From contig DATBLQ010000043.1 in the NCBI GenBank assembly GCA_036555325.1, positions 94,455 to 158,454 on the forward strand: a DNA stretch of 64,000 bases, given 5' to 3'. This DNA comes from DATBLQ01 sp036555325. Its GTDB lineage: Bacteria > Pseudomonadota > Alphaproteobacteria > Rhizobiales > Aestuariivirgaceae. The translations under genes and the position numbers were made by a program. The number at the start of each line of letters is the position of its first letter. Positions within the stretch are counted from its first letter, which is position 1. The notes below the pieces were generated by a model. That model was given only the letters and a program-made list of their open reading frames with translations, was not told the origin of the DNA and ran no database searches. Shown here piece by piece: positions 42,923 through 52,594 of this stretch.

Positions 42923-43977
42923 GATGCCAGACGATTTAGATCATATTTCATGATGGAACCATGCGGGCCGGATCGGTCACGTTCCAAAGTGAAGACATCG
43001 CCCTTTGGACCGCGTCTCTGCCGCAGCACATTGTCAATTCGGGCAAGGTCTTGAGCGGAAAGACGTAGATCCAGAATAGCCAAATTCGCAGCGAGATGCT
43101 TCAGATTTCGAGCCCCGACAATGACGGCCGAGACCTGCGGCCGCTCAAGCAGGGCCCGGCTGGCGACGGTTGCGATATCGACCCCGTGGTCATCGGCAAT
43201 GCTGCGCAATGTGCGAAGCAGCTCCTGCAGCAGCGCCCAGCCGCCAAATTCCTCGACGATCAATTTGTACTTTGTCAGCGAACGATTTTCGAAGGGTGCA
43301 AAAGGTTCGCTTCGGCCGAGCCATGCATCGCTCAGGAATCCGCCTGCCACCGTGCCGTAGCAAAGAAGGTGCACGCGCTGAGACTTGCACAGCTCGGTCA
43401 ACCCATGGTCCGGGCGTGCATCGAGCAGCGAATATTGAACCTGCATGCTGGTGAGGGGTATTCCTGCCTTCAGAAGTTCTTTGGTATGGGACGTGTCGAA
43501 ATTCGTTCCCCCGATCAGTGTAATCTTGCCTTCCTGCTGTAGCTCCTTCAGCCACTGCGCTGCCTCGACATAATTGCCGAGCTCGTAATCCCACCAGTGG
43601 AGCTGCACGAGATCAAGCCGCTCCATACGCAGGCGGCGCAGCGACCGGTCGATGGCGTTGTACACGTCCGCTTTGGTAAGTGTTGGCAGAAGGTGGAGAT
43701 CTGGCACAAACTTCGTATGAATTTTGATCCTGGCCAACAGATCCGTAGCCCCTCTTCTGATGACGGCAGTCCTGAGCTGTCCAAGCAGATCTTCGACGCC
43801 GGTGTAGATATCGGCACAGTCGAAGGTACACAGATCTTCTTCGCAGGATACAAGGAGATCGGCCACCACCTTGTTACGGTCGATCGGGCCGTGCCCTCCG
43901 GCAAGTTGCCAGCCGCCGCGAACGACCCTCGATATCCTGTAACCGGGGGAAAGCTCGATCTCCTCGCGATTGCTCAA
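42919..43977 (-). CDS. Aldo/keto reductase
   Basis: A 352-residue aldo/keto reductase. Catalytic Asp-Tyr lies in DCADIYTGVED, Lys in IKIHTKF and His in LVQLHWWDYE. It is clearly paralogous to the N-terminal domain of the 39662-41146 fusion, for example TNFDTSHTKELL against TNFDTDHLQLAV, and both have CYGTVAGG or AYGTLAGG. The start is set at a TTG (43977) overlapping the upstream stop as TTGA with GGGAG 7 bases before; a longer GTG/ATG version would run 105 bases into the TIGR04076 gene. The substrate is unknown. Confidence 0.88.
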   Translation of the reverse strand: MSNREEIELSPGYRISRVVRGGWQLAGGHGPIDRNKVVADLLVSCEEDLCTFDCADIYTGVEDLLGQLRTAVIRRGATDLLARIKIHTKFVPDLHLLPTLTKADVYNAIDRSLRRLRMERLDLVQLHWWDYELGNYVEAAQWLKELQQEGKITLIGGTNFDTSHTKELLKAGIPLTSMQVQYSLLDARPDHGLTELCKSQRVHLLCYGTVAGGFLSDAWLGRSEPFAPFENRSLTKYKLIVEEFGGWALLQELLRTLRSIADDHGVDIATVASRALLERPQVSAVIVGARNLKHLAANLAILDLRLSAQDLARIDNVLRQRRGPKGDVFTLERDRSGPHGSIMKYDLNRLAS

Positions 43978-44330
43978 TCTGGTTCTCCCGAACCCGGTAC
44001 GAGAGTCGTTTGAGAATGGCTGAAGCGACGTTTTTGCAGGCGAATGATCCGCAGCCGGCTGGGACAATTGGGGTCCGGGCAAGCCACCTCTGCATCCGTT
44101 GTCATCCAGTCATTCGGTTCGCTAGGCCGCTGTTTGGCAGGCAGCAGCGGCAGGATGGCTGCCAGAGAATAGATCGATATGCCTTGGCCGGGTGGGAGAT
44201 GCAGCATTTCGCCCCTGACTTCGAAATAGTCGCCGCGCTTAGCGCCACATAAAATTCGCGCTCCTTCCGGGGCGACGACTTCGACTCGCAGATCATAAAG
44301 ATCGAAACCGTCATCGATGACTGCGACCAC
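43974..44330 (-). CDS. TIGR04076 family protein
   Basis: A 118-residue protein with the family pattern YDLRVEVVAPEGARILCGAK at the start, DYFEVRG, SLAAILPLLPAKQR, and a terminal Cys pair in ACPDPNCPSRLRI. The family has no established function. The start is a GTG with AAGGA 9 bases upstream. It is first in the leftward cluster and divergent from livG across 77 bases. Cysteines could bind a metal, which is inferred. Confidence 0.75.
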   Translation of the reverse strand: MVAVIDDGFDLYDLRVEVVAPEGARILCGAKRGDYFEVRGEMLHLPPGQGISIYSLAAILPLLPAKQRPSEPNDWMTTDAEVACPDPNCPSRLRIIRLQKRRFSHSQTTLVPGSGEPD

Positions 44331-44407
44331 TTGAACTTATCCTTTTCATGCGGGCTGGTGGTTAGACAAAAGGAATGATAACAGCACCACGTTATCAGGG
44401 GGAAGAG

Positions 44408-45166
44408 ATGCTCGAACTGGAATTGCTGTCTAAGCGCTTCGGTGGCGCCGAGGTCGTTTCACAGGTCTCGTTGACGGTCAAGAACGGTGAAATAGCCGGG
44501 CTGATCGGCCCCAATGGCGCCGGCAAAACGACGCTTTTCAATCTCATAGCGGGAGTCGTTGCTCCAACCAGCGGCAGGATCCGAATAGCGGGTCGGGATA
44601 TCACGACCGATCAGCCCTACCGGCGCATGGCGCGCGGCATAGGGCGCAGTTTCCAGATACCCCGCCCCTTCGCAGAGATGACGGTGCTGGAGAACATGCT
44701 CACTGCCGCTCAGGGGCAGACAGGCGAGCGATTGTTTTCCAACTGGCTGTTCTCTCCCAGTGTGTCACGCCAGGAGCGCGCAAACTCTGAAAAGGCGATG
44801 GACCTTCTGAATTTTCTTGGACTCTCCAAACTGGCCTGGCAAGCAGCAAGAACGCTTTCCGGCGGGCAACGTAAACTGTTGGAACTCGGGCGCGTGCTTA
44901 TGGCCGATCCCAAACTCGTTCTCCTCGATGAACCGGGAGCCGGTGTCAATCCGACTTTGCTTCAATCGATCATGGAACGAATTTCCGAGATCAACCGCCA
45001 GGGCGTCACGTTCTTTATCATCGAGCACAACATGGAATTGATCTCCAAGTTGTGTAAACACGTCTTCGTTATTTCGGAAGGAAAAATTCTGTTCGAAGGA
45101 AGGCCGACAGAAGCGGTACGCGACCATTCCGTTATCGAGGCATACCTCGGTGCCGGTGCGCAATGA
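44408..45166 (+). CDS. livG: Branched-chain-amino-acid-type ABC ATP-binding protein LivG
   Basis: A 252-residue ATPase of the Liv family. Walker A is GPNGAGKTT near 37-45, the signature TLSGGQRKLLELGR, and Walker B LVLLDEPGAGVN. GGGGGAAGAG before the ATG at 44408 decides the start. It overlaps livF by 4 bases (ATGA). With livF, livH and livM it forms the membrane part of an importer; the binding protein is at 41213-42478. Confidence 0.95.
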   Translation: MLELELLSKRFGGAEVVSQVSLTVKNGEIAGLIGPNGAGKTTLFNLIAGVVAPTSGRIRIAGRDITTDQPYRRMARGIGRSFQIPRPFAEMTVLENMLTAAQGQTGERLFSNWLFSPSVSRQERANSEKAMDLLNFLGLSKLAWQAARTLSGGQRKLLELGRVLMADPKLVLLDEPGAGVNPTLLQSIMERISEINRQGVTFFIIEHNMELISKLCKHVFVISEGKILFEGRPTEAVRDHSVIEAYLGAGAQ

Positions 45167-45900
45167 GCGAAACGCTTCTTGCGGTTGATAACCTTGCGGC
45201 CGGTTACGAACCGGGCATACCCATCGTGCGTGGTGTTACCTTTGGGGTTGCGCGTGCGGAAATCGTCGCAGTGCTTGGGCCAAATGGCGCAGGAAAGTCA
45301 ACTTTGATAAGAGCAATCGTCGGCCTCTTGCCCAAGTTCTCAGGCAGCGTGCGGCTTCTCGATCGTGACATCACTTCAGCGGAAACGCATGATCTCGCCC
45401 GCGACGGGCTTGGATACGTACCGCAGACCGACAATGTCTTCACGCTCATGTCGGTGGCCGACAATCTGCGGATTGCCGCAGATATTTTGCCGAAGAACCA
45501 GAGGCTCGCACGCATGGACGCCATGTATCGGATGTTTCCTGACCTCGAGCGGCTGCGTCGGCTCCATGCCGGGCGTTTGTCTGGAGGACAGCGGCAAATG
45601 CTGGCGATTGCTCGAGCCCTCATTCCCATGCCGCATATCCTCTTGCTTGATGAGGCCTCCGCCGGATTGTCACCCAAGTTGGTGGGTGAAGTCTTTTCCA
45701 AGCTATCGAGGATTCGTGATGAGGGTGTAACGGTCCTCATCGTCGAACAAAATACACGCGCGGCACTCAAGCTAGCAGATCGTGCCATCATTTTGAGTGA
45801 AGGAGGTATCGTGCACAAAGGAGATTCAAAAGAGCTGGCAAATGATCCCGCAATCGCCCGGCTTCTGTTGGGTCTTGCACCAGCGGAGGGTGCGGCGTGA
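45163..45900 (+). CDS. livF: Branched-chain-amino-acid-type ABC ATP-binding protein LivF
   Basis: Second ATPase, 245 residues. Walker A GPNGAGKST is at about 36-44, the signature is RLSGGQRQMLAIAR and Walker B is ILLLDEASAGLSP. The LivF-type VPQTDNVFTLMSVADNL stretch is present. It overlaps livG and livH by 4 bases each. Confidence 0.95.
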   Translation: MSETLLAVDNLAAGYEPGIPIVRGVTFGVARAEIVAVLGPNGAGKSTLIRAIVGLLPKFSGSVRLLDRDITSAETHDLARDGLGYVPQTDNVFTLMSVADNLRIAADILPKNQRLARMDAMYRMFPDLERLRRLHAGRLSGGQRQMLAIARALIPMPHILLLDEASAGLSPKLVGEVFSKLSRIRDEGVTVLIVEQNTRAALKLADRAIILSEGGIVHKGDSKELANDPAIARLLLGLAPAEGAA

Positions 45901-46805
45901 ACCTGCAGTTTCTCGCCGACGGCCTCCTAATGGGAGCGATGATCAGTCTTGGCGCTATCGGAGTGACTCTGACCTATGCAATACTTCGATTTGCGAATTT
46001 TGCCCATGGCGAGTTCGTTGCATGGGGAGCCTATTTCACTCTTTTTCTGCTGAGTGTCATTGGCAGTCTCCTTGCCGGACCCGTTCCGGCGCTGGGACCT
46101 TTATCATTCTCTTGGGTCATGTTGCCGGCCGCCGCGCTAGCGGCATTGCTCACCGGTGCGCTCGCATTGGGTCTCGACGCTTGCCTTTTCTCCAGATTGC
46201 GAAACCGCGGCAGTTTTATCGTGATGGTGATCGCAAGCTTTGGCGCATCGCTGGCTCTTCGCAGCATGCTGGAATTCTTGTTCACCTCACAACCGGCCTA
46301 TTTCTCCCACGCGATACAAATGGCAGTTCCGATTGGCTTCGGCATTCGCGTCACTCCAGACCACCTCTTTCTGCTTACAATGACTTTGCTGGTGTTCATT
46401 GCAGTGGACCGTTTCATGGCCCTGAGTGCCAGCGGCAGAGCAATGCGAGCGGTCTCGGAAAACCCATCTCTGGCCGAGATCTCAGGTATCGATGTAGCCC
46501 GCATTGTGAGGGTGACGTGGATGCTCGGTGGCGCCTTGGCGTGTGCTGCAGGTATTATGCTGGGTCTTACAGTTCAGGTCAGGCCGTTCATGGGTTTTGA
46601 TCTGCTGTTGCCGTTGTTTGCAGCGACTATTCTGGGTGGTATTGGCAGCGTGCGGGGCGCGGTCGTCGGAGGACTTATCATCGGTGTCTCTGAATCTTTT
46701 GCAGTTAAAGTCGTGGGGGCGGATTATCGTGCTGCCGTTGCTTTTCTGATTTTGATAGCGGTGCTGTTGCTGCGGCCGACCGGGCTGTTTGGAGTCCGAC
46801 AATGA
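45897..46805 (+). CDS. livH: Branched-chain-amino-acid-type ABC permease LivH
   Basis: A 302-residue inner-membrane permease. The N-terminus FLADGLLMGAMISLGAIGV and the RFANFAHGEFVAWGAY loop are typical of LivH. The coupling region ASGRAMRAVSENPSLAEISG and the end LLLRPTGLFGVRQ also match. It overlaps both neighbours by 4 bases. Confidence 0.95.
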   Translation: MNLQFLADGLLMGAMISLGAIGVTLTYAILRFANFAHGEFVAWGAYFTLFLLSVIGSLLAGPVPALGPLSFSWVMLPAAALAALLTGALALGLDACLFSRLRNRGSFIVMVIASFGASLALRSMLEFLFTSQPAYFSHAIQMAVPIGFGIRVTPDHLFLLTMTLLVFIAVDRFMALSASGRAMRAVSENPSLAEISGIDVARIVRVTWMLGGALACAAGIMLGLTVQVRPFMGFDLLLPLFAATILGGIGSVRGAVVGGLIIGVSESFAVKVVGADYRAAVAFLILIAVLLLRPTGLFGVRQ

Positions 46806-47773
46806 TGAATTTTCTTGTCTATGCAGCGTTCTTCCTGACCGTCGCCCTCAGCTACGGCATCATATGTCTCGGTCTCAATCTGCAATGGGGACAGACAGGT
46901 CTTTTCAACGTCGGCATCGCCGGCTTCGTTGCTCTCGGCGCCTATACATCGGCTCTGCTGACGACCCCGGATGCACCAGGACGGCTCGGCGGTTTCGCCA
47001 TGCCGTTCTTCATAGGGTGGCTTGCAGGAGCGGCGCTGGCTGGGCTCGCGTCCTTGCTAACGGGCGTTGTAGCCCTGAGATTGCGTGCTGATTATCTCGC
47101 AATCACCACCTTCGGCATTGCCACTGCCATTCATCTCGTGACCCTGAATGCTGAAACGCTGACAGGGGGTCCCTTTGGAATAGGTTTTATCCCGCGGCCG
47201 TTCGCTGGTTTGGAGTCACGGCCATTGATCTTCAACGTAGCAAATCTCCTGCTCCTCTCAAGCATTGTGACGATCGTCTACATCGGACTGGAGCGGCTCG
47301 TGCGCGGCCCATGGGGACGGGTATTGCGTTCGATCAGGGAAGACGAAACAGCCGCCATCTCGCTGGGCAAGAACTCCAATCGCTTTCGCCTGCAATCATT
47401 TGCTCTGGGTGGCGCAATCATGGGTCTTGGCGGTGCAATACAGGCACACTTCATTGGCTTCATCGCCCCTGACAACTATCTTCCGATCCTGACCTTTCAG
47501 GTGTGGGCCATGGTGATAGTTGGCGGTTCGGGAAACAATCTCGGTGCCATTCTGGGCTCCATTGTTGTATGGGCCATTTGGAGCGCAAGCGGCGCTTTCA
47601 TTGGCGCGCTGGTTCAGCCAGAGCACCAGGCTCGGGCGGCCGCTCTGCAAATTGTGCTGATCGGCATTCTGCTTGCAGCGATACTGGTGCAGCGCCCGAG
47701 GGGCATATTGGGAGAGGCCATGATCGTATCGCGTTTCCTTCGCAAACCGTTCGCCATTGAAAACAAGAAATAG
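46802..47773 (+). CDS. livM: Branched-chain-amino-acid-type ABC permease LivM
   Basis: A 323-residue inner-membrane permease. NLQWGQTGLFNVGIAGFVAL near the start, the RSIREDETAAISLGKN coupling loop and the RPRGILGE end are characteristic of LivM. It is followed after 46 bases by hyuA in the same direction, so transport and hydrolysis genes appear to be in one operon. Confidence 0.94.
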   Translation: MMNFLVYAAFFLTVALSYGIICLGLNLQWGQTGLFNVGIAGFVALGAYTSALLTTPDAPGRLGGFAMPFFIGWLAGAALAGLASLLTGVVALRLRADYLAITTFGIATAIHLVTLNAETLTGGPFGIGFIPRPFAGLESRPLIFNVANLLLLSSIVTIVYIGLERLVRGPWGRVLRSIREDETAAISLGKNSNRFRLQSFALGGAIMGLGGAIQAHFIGFIAPDNYLPILTFQVWAMVIVGGSGNNLGAILGSIVVWAIWSASGAFIGALVQPEHQARAAALQIVLIGILLAAILVQRPRGILGEAMIVSRFLRKPFAIENKK

Positions 47774-47819
47774 GAACTGCCAGCCATATCTCACAGACAG
47801 CTAGAGAGAGGCATCGCTA

Positions 47820-49898
47820 TTGAGTTATCGCAGCTTGCGCTTTTCAGTGGACACCGGAGGGACTTTTACCGATCTCGTCGTGGCCAACGATGAAGACGGC
47901 AGTTTGAGCTTGTACAAAACTCCCACCGTTCCGAGCGATCCTGTCTCCGGTGTCATAGATGCTCTGACCGTCGCAGCCGAGTTTGCAGCCCAGCCACTTT
48001 CAGCATATCTGGCGCGTGGTCGGATGCTCATTCACGGCACGACACATGCGATAAATGCAATCATCACGGGCGCAACTGCCCGGACTGCGCTGCTCACCAC
48101 GTCAGGCCATCCTGATATGCTTGTGTTCCGGGAAGGCGGGCGGGCGGAAGCGTTTAACTTCACTGTTCCCTATCCCGAGCCTTTCATCCCTAAGGCACTA
48201 ACGTTCGAGGTGCCCGAGCGCATTATGACTGACGGTACCGTCACACAAGCTTTGGATGAAACCGCGGTCGTAGCTCTGCTCGAACACCTAAAGTCTGCAA
48301 AGGTAGAGGCAATCGCGGTCTGTCTGCTTTGGTCGATCGTCAATCCCACACATGAGCTTTCCGTTGGTCGGCTAATTCAATCCCATTTACCAGGAATTCC
48401 ATTCACCCTCTCGCATCAGGTTAATCCGTCGATTCGAGAATATCGACGGGCAATGTCAACAGCGCTGGATGCTTCACTGAAACCAACCATGAGCGTCTAC
48501 TTGAGCAACCTGGAAACGAAGTTGAGACAAGCGGGGTTCACTGGACGTATTCTAATTGTCACTTCGCATGGCGGGGTGACAGATACTGCGGCCGCTGCCG
48601 CGTCTCCGGTTCAACTCATCAATTCAGGTCCCAGCATGGGGCCGGTGGGTGCGATGGGCTATAGTCGGTCCACCTCGACACATACTTTCATAGTTGGGGA
48701 TACCGGCGGAACCACCTTCGATGTTTCCCTCGTTCGCGACGGTCGCATTCCACGAACCCGTGAAACCTGGCTTGGTCGCCCGCTGGTAAGCCACCTCACG
48801 GGAATGCCATCAGTTGACGTACGAAGTATTGGGGCCGGCGGCGGTTCAATTGCCTGGGTCGACAGCGGGGGGTTGCTGCACGTCGGCCCTAACAGCGCAG
48901 GCGCCGACCCGGGCCCGGCTGCTTATGGCCGTGGTGGAGTGCGGCCCACGGTTACTGATGCCGCCCTCTTGCTTGGCTTCATCGATAGCGATCACTTTCT
49001 TGGCGGTCGGATGATACTTGATCGAAACGCGGCGGCAGATGCAATTGAACGCGATATCGCCAGCTCGCTTGGTCTGGCAGTTGAGGAGGCGGCAACCGCG
49101 ATTATCGAGTTGGCAACCGAAAATATGGTCCAAGCAATAATGAACATCACAGTGAACCAGGGAATAGATCCTGCTGCCGCTATGTTCGTCGCCGGCGGCG
49201 GTGCGGCTGGACTAAATTGTGTCGCGATCGGCCGCAGGCTCGGGTGCCGCCAAGTTCTGGTGCCGGAAACTGGTGCCGCGCTTGCTGCCGTGGGTGCGTT
49301 GATTTCAGATTTGACCGCCCGCTTTCATGCGATGTTTCATAGCCATAGCGGCAATTTCGATCGCTCGGGTGTGAATGACGTCCTCACTCGGCTCAAAGCT
49401 GACTGCATGGCCTTTGCCGAGCAAACTACAGGCGGTCGCGAGGCGTCGATCAGTTGGTCGACGGAGGCACGCTACCCCGATCAGGCGTGGGAAATCGAGG
49501 TACCTCTGAAGAATTCATGCTTTGACTCAGTCGAAGCCGTGGAGGAGTTTGTTCAGAGCTTTCATAGGGCACATCTAGAGCTTTTTGCGGTGCATGACCC
49601 ACAGTCGCAAGTCGAAACTATTGGCTGGAATGCTGAAGTACGTTGCAAGGTCGGACCACATGAGCCCGGACGATTGAGTTCACAAAGTGCGCCTCTTCGC
49701 CTCCCGCCTCGCAAAGTGCGATTTCTGACGGGAGGCTGGCAAACCGTTGAGGTTTATCATTTCGATGCACTGCCCGTGCATTTCAGAATAACGGGACCGG
49801 CAATCGTCGACTCGAGCTTTACCTCCATTGTGATCGACCCTGGCGCCCGCGCCACGCGCGATGAATTCGGCAGCCTGGTCATTGATGTCGGGAGGTGA
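47820..49898 (+). CDS. hyuA: Hydantoinase/oxoprolinase subunit A family protein
   Basis: A 692-residue protein of the HyuA/5-oxoprolinase family, ATP-dependent hydrolases of cyclic amides such as N-methylhydantoin and oxoproline, also related to acetone carboxylase subunits. The N-terminus VDTGGTFTDLVVAN is the ATP-binding signature. VGDTGGTTFDVSLVRDG lies near 285-300 and SIGAGGGSIAWVD near 340. The start is a TTG with GAGAGAGG 8 bases before. It pairs with hyuB after 12 bases. The substrate is not given by the sequence. Confidence 0.92.
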   Translation: MSYRSLRFSVDTGGTFTDLVVANDEDGSLSLYKTPTVPSDPVSGVIDALTVAAEFAAQPLSAYLARGRMLIHGTTHAINAIITGATARTALLTTSGHPDMLVFREGGRAEAFNFTVPYPEPFIPKALTFEVPERIMTDGTVTQALDETAVVALLEHLKSAKVEAIAVCLLWSIVNPTHELSVGRLIQSHLPGIPFTLSHQVNPSIREYRRAMSTALDASLKPTMSVYLSNLETKLRQAGFTGRILIVTSHGGVTDTAAAAASPVQLINSGPSMGPVGAMGYSRSTSTHTFIVGDTGGTTFDVSLVRDGRIPRTRETWLGRPLVSHLTGMPSVDVRSIGAGGGSIAWVDSGGLLHVGPNSAGADPGPAAYGRGGVRPTVTDAALLLGFIDSDHFLGGRMILDRNAAADAIERDIASSLGLAVEEAATAIIELATENMVQAIMNITVNQGIDPAAAMFVAGGGAAGLNCVAIGRRLGCRQVLVPETGAALAAVGALISDLTARFHAMFHSHSGNFDRSGVNDVLTRLKADCMAFAEQTTGGREASISWSTEARYPDQAWEIEVPLKNSCFDSVEAVEEFVQSFHRAHLELFAVHDPQSQVETIGWNAEVRCKVGPHEPGRLSSQSAPLRLPPRKVRFLTGGWQTVEVYHFDALPVHFRITGPAIVDSSFTSIVIDPGARATRDEFGSLVIDVGR

Positions 49899-49910
49899 GG
49901 AAACTGGTCG

Positions 49911-51686
49911 ATGACCCAAGCATCAAACATCGACGGCGTTCGAATGGCAATCTTCACTGCACGGTTCGAGGGCATTGCCCGCAAGATGGCGAATACGCTA
50001 TTTCGCACGGGTCGCTCGGGCATCCTAACCATCGCACATGACTTCTCATGCGCGGTGCTTACTGCGCGTCATGAGCTGCTGGCGGCAGCCGAAAGCTTGC
50101 CAATCCACGTGCTCCGTGGGCCCGATGCAATGTGCCGAACGATGGTTGAAAATCATCCAATTCTTAAACGCGGCGACGCTTTTCTTCACAACTCGCCTTA
50201 TCACGGTTGTACTCATCCAGCCGATCATTCAATTCTCGTGCCGGTGATCGATGATGAGGGTATCCATCGCTTTACGGTGCTTGCTAAGGGCCACCAGGCA
50301 GATTGCGGCAATGCACTTCCGACGACCTACATGGGCGCTGCCAAAGATGTCTATGGTGAGGGCGCTCTCATTTTTCCGGCAGTGAAAATCCAGGAGAATT
50401 ATGAGCATGTCATGGACCTCATACGCATGTGTCGGCTGCGAATTCGGGTTCCTGAACAGTGGTGGGGTGACTACCTGGCGACACTCGGGGCCGCGCGAGT
50501 GGGCGAACGAGAGATTTTGGCCTTCGGTCGCGAGGTTGGCTGGGATTTGCTCGAAGCCTACACGCGACAATGGTTTGACTACAGCGAGAAACGGATGATC
50601 GATGTCATCCGTGCCATGCCGAAGGGCCGAGTGGTACGGACAAGCACTCATGATCCCTTCCCCGGAACGTCTGTGGAGGGGATCACCATCAAAGCAGTCG
50701 TGGAGGTCAAGCCTGAAGAGGCAATCATAGAGGTCGATCTAAAGGACAATCCCGACGCTCTGGAGAACGGTCTTAATCTATCAGAGGCCTGCGCACTGTC
50801 TGCTCCGATGGTTGCGATCTTTAACTCAATTGACCACTCTGTGCCAAAAAACGAAGGCAGCTTCCGTAGAATCAAGGTTCATCTTCGGGAAGGCTGCATC
50901 GCCGGTCGACCCATGCACCCGACATCCTGTTCGGTCGCCACCACCAACATCGCAGATCGCGTAGCCAACCCGGTCCAATGCGCCATCGCGGATCTCGCCG
51001 ACGGGCTCGGCATGGCCGAGACAGGCGCTGTCATCCCTCCGGCAATTGGCGTGATCTCTGGTGTCCATGACGGCAAGCCCTTCGTCAACGAGGTCTATCT
51101 TGGTTGCACCGGTGGTGCCGGAACACCATGGACTGATGGATGGCTTACCATCCTGCATGTCGGCAATGCTGGAATGTGTTATCAGGACTCAATCGAGATC
51201 GATGAGCTTAGACATCCGATCTTCGTTCATGAGCGGCGACTACTGCCAGATACTGAAGGAGCGGGCCGCTTTCGGGGTGCGCTGGCTGCTCGTGCCGAGT
51301 TTTCGCCCCTTGGATGTGATATGACCGTTGCGTACGTAAGCGACGGCAATATCAATCCTGCCCGTGGAACGCGTGGCGGGTTCGCAGGCGCGCCATCGGC
51401 ACAGTTCCGTCGCCGAACGGACGGTTCGCTCGAGCCTCTACCCGCTTGTGCCGAAGTTTTGATAAAGGCGGACGAAGCGATGGTCTCCTTCAGTTGTGGT
51501 GGAGGTGGCTATGGACCGCCCCATGAACGGTCAGTCGAGCGAGTCCTGCATGACGTCCGTGAGGGATGGGTGAGCCGTGAACGAGCGGAGACTGTTTACG
51601 GAGTTGTGATCTCTGCCGATGGCGAAGTCGACATCGAGCTAACCACGGATGCTCGCCGGCGGCTGACGGCTGAACGTAACGTCTAA
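49911..51686 (+). CDS. hyuB: Hydantoinase/oxoprolinase subunit B family protein
   Basis: A 591-residue HyuB-family partner of the preceding gene. DAFLHNSPYHGCTHPADHS at about 95-113 and the GRPMHPTSCSVATTNIADR stretch are typical, as is the late AYVSDGNINPARGTRGG. GTGAGG lies about 10 bases before the ATG. The A and B subunits act as a complex. It ends 26 bases from the convergent RraA gene. Confidence 0.92.
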   Translation: MTQASNIDGVRMAIFTARFEGIARKMANTLFRTGRSGILTIAHDFSCAVLTARHELLAAAESLPIHVLRGPDAMCRTMVENHPILKRGDAFLHNSPYHGCTHPADHSILVPVIDDEGIHRFTVLAKGHQADCGNALPTTYMGAAKDVYGEGALIFPAVKIQENYEHVMDLIRMCRLRIRVPEQWWGDYLATLGAARVGEREILAFGREVGWDLLEAYTRQWFDYSEKRMIDVIRAMPKGRVVRTSTHDPFPGTSVEGITIKAVVEVKPEEAIIEVDLKDNPDALENGLNLSEACALSAPMVAIFNSIDHSVPKNEGSFRRIKVHLREGCIAGRPMHPTSCSVATTNIADRVANPVQCAIADLADGLGMAETGAVIPPAIGVISGVHDGKPFVNEVYLGCTGGAGTPWTDGWLTILHVGNAGMCYQDSIEIDELRHPIFVHERRLLPDTEGAGRFRGALAARAEFSPLGCDMTVAYVSDGNINPARGTRGGFAGAPSAQFRRRTDGSLEPLPACAEVLIKADEAMVSFSCGGGGYGPPHERSVERVLHDVREGWVSRERAETVYGVVISADGEVDIELTTDARRRLTAERNV

Positions 51687-51711
51687 GGGCGGGATTTCCC
51701 GAACGCCTTTC

Positions 51712-52371
51712 TCAAAGAATTTGGTGGCGTGCAAAGACAACTGAGAGCTTTTCACCGGCGGCCAATTCCTGGCGAACCGTTGTTTCGCGATCGACTTTTT
51801 CGAGTGACAAAGTAATTACCTTTTCGGCGATCGCATCAGGAATCACCACGACGCCGTCGACGTCCCCCAAAATCCAATCGCCGGGTCGAATCGGTACGTT
51901 CCCGCATTCTATTGGAACATCGATGTTCGTAACGACCCCGCGCCCTTTACTGTCAAGAGGCCCGATGCCGCCAGCGAACACGGGAAATTTTATCTCGCGT
52001 ATTAGCCGCACATCTCGAACCAGGCCATCGGTAACACATCCGGCAGCCTTCCGGGCTTGAGCTGCGGTGCTGAGAAGTTCGCCCCATGGAGCGACGCGGT
52101 TGCCAGGTGGACAAGCGAGCACGGCTACATCATCGACCTCCAGACTGTCGATCAAAGCAATCTCTAATTCATAAGGATTCTTGTTCGGCTCCACGTGATA
52201 CACCGGCCCGTAGAGTCCAGTGCGAGCTCGGCCAAACATCGTCAGGTTCTCATCCAGCGGTCGAATATGAGGAAGCATTGCATGTGTCCAGCTATCGAGG
52301 CTGTCGAGCACGTCTGATACGACGCCAGTGTAAAGGCGCATCCTTGCGGCGGAGACTAGTGCTTGGTCCAT
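51712..52371 (-). CDS. RraA family protein (HMG/CHA aldolase-like)
   Basis: A 219-residue protein of the RraA/aldolase family. RKAAGCVTDGLVRDVRLIRE near the middle holds the conserved Asp-Gly-x-x-Arg-Asp, and GDWILGDVDGVVVIP is the second hallmark. Catabolic members are 4-hydroxy-4-methyl-2-oxoglutarate aldolases or oxaloacetate decarboxylases; RNase E regulator RraA has the same fold. Context favours the catabolic role. The start at 52371 follows GGAG and gives the normal N-terminus. The upstream ABC operon ends 223 bases away in the same direction. Confidence 0.85.
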   Translation of the reverse strand: MDQALVSAARMRLYTGVVSDVLDSLDSWTHAMLPHIRPLDENLTMFGRARTGLYGPVYHVEPNKNPYELEIALIDSLEVDDVAVLACPPGNRVAPWGELLSTAAQARKAAGCVTDGLVRDVRLIREIKFPVFAGGIGPLDSKGRGVVTNIDVPIECGNVPIRPGDWILGDVDGVVVIPDAIAEKVITLSLEKVDRETTVRQELAAGEKLSVVFARHQIL

Positions 52372-52594
52372 TCTCAAGATCTCCGATGTTCCATGTGACT
52401 TATGAAGAGCCAGTGCTGATACCGTCGATTGTGTAAAAGTCCAACGGGGCACGCAAGTTCTTATACGTAATACAAGGCGCCAGGACTTACTTATTTGTAA
52501 TTCTCAGGGAAACTAGATGACGCTTTGGATTGGTTATTGTGTGGGGAACACACTGTGAGTCAGCGCCCGAACGGCCCTCACCATATCGGCTTCC

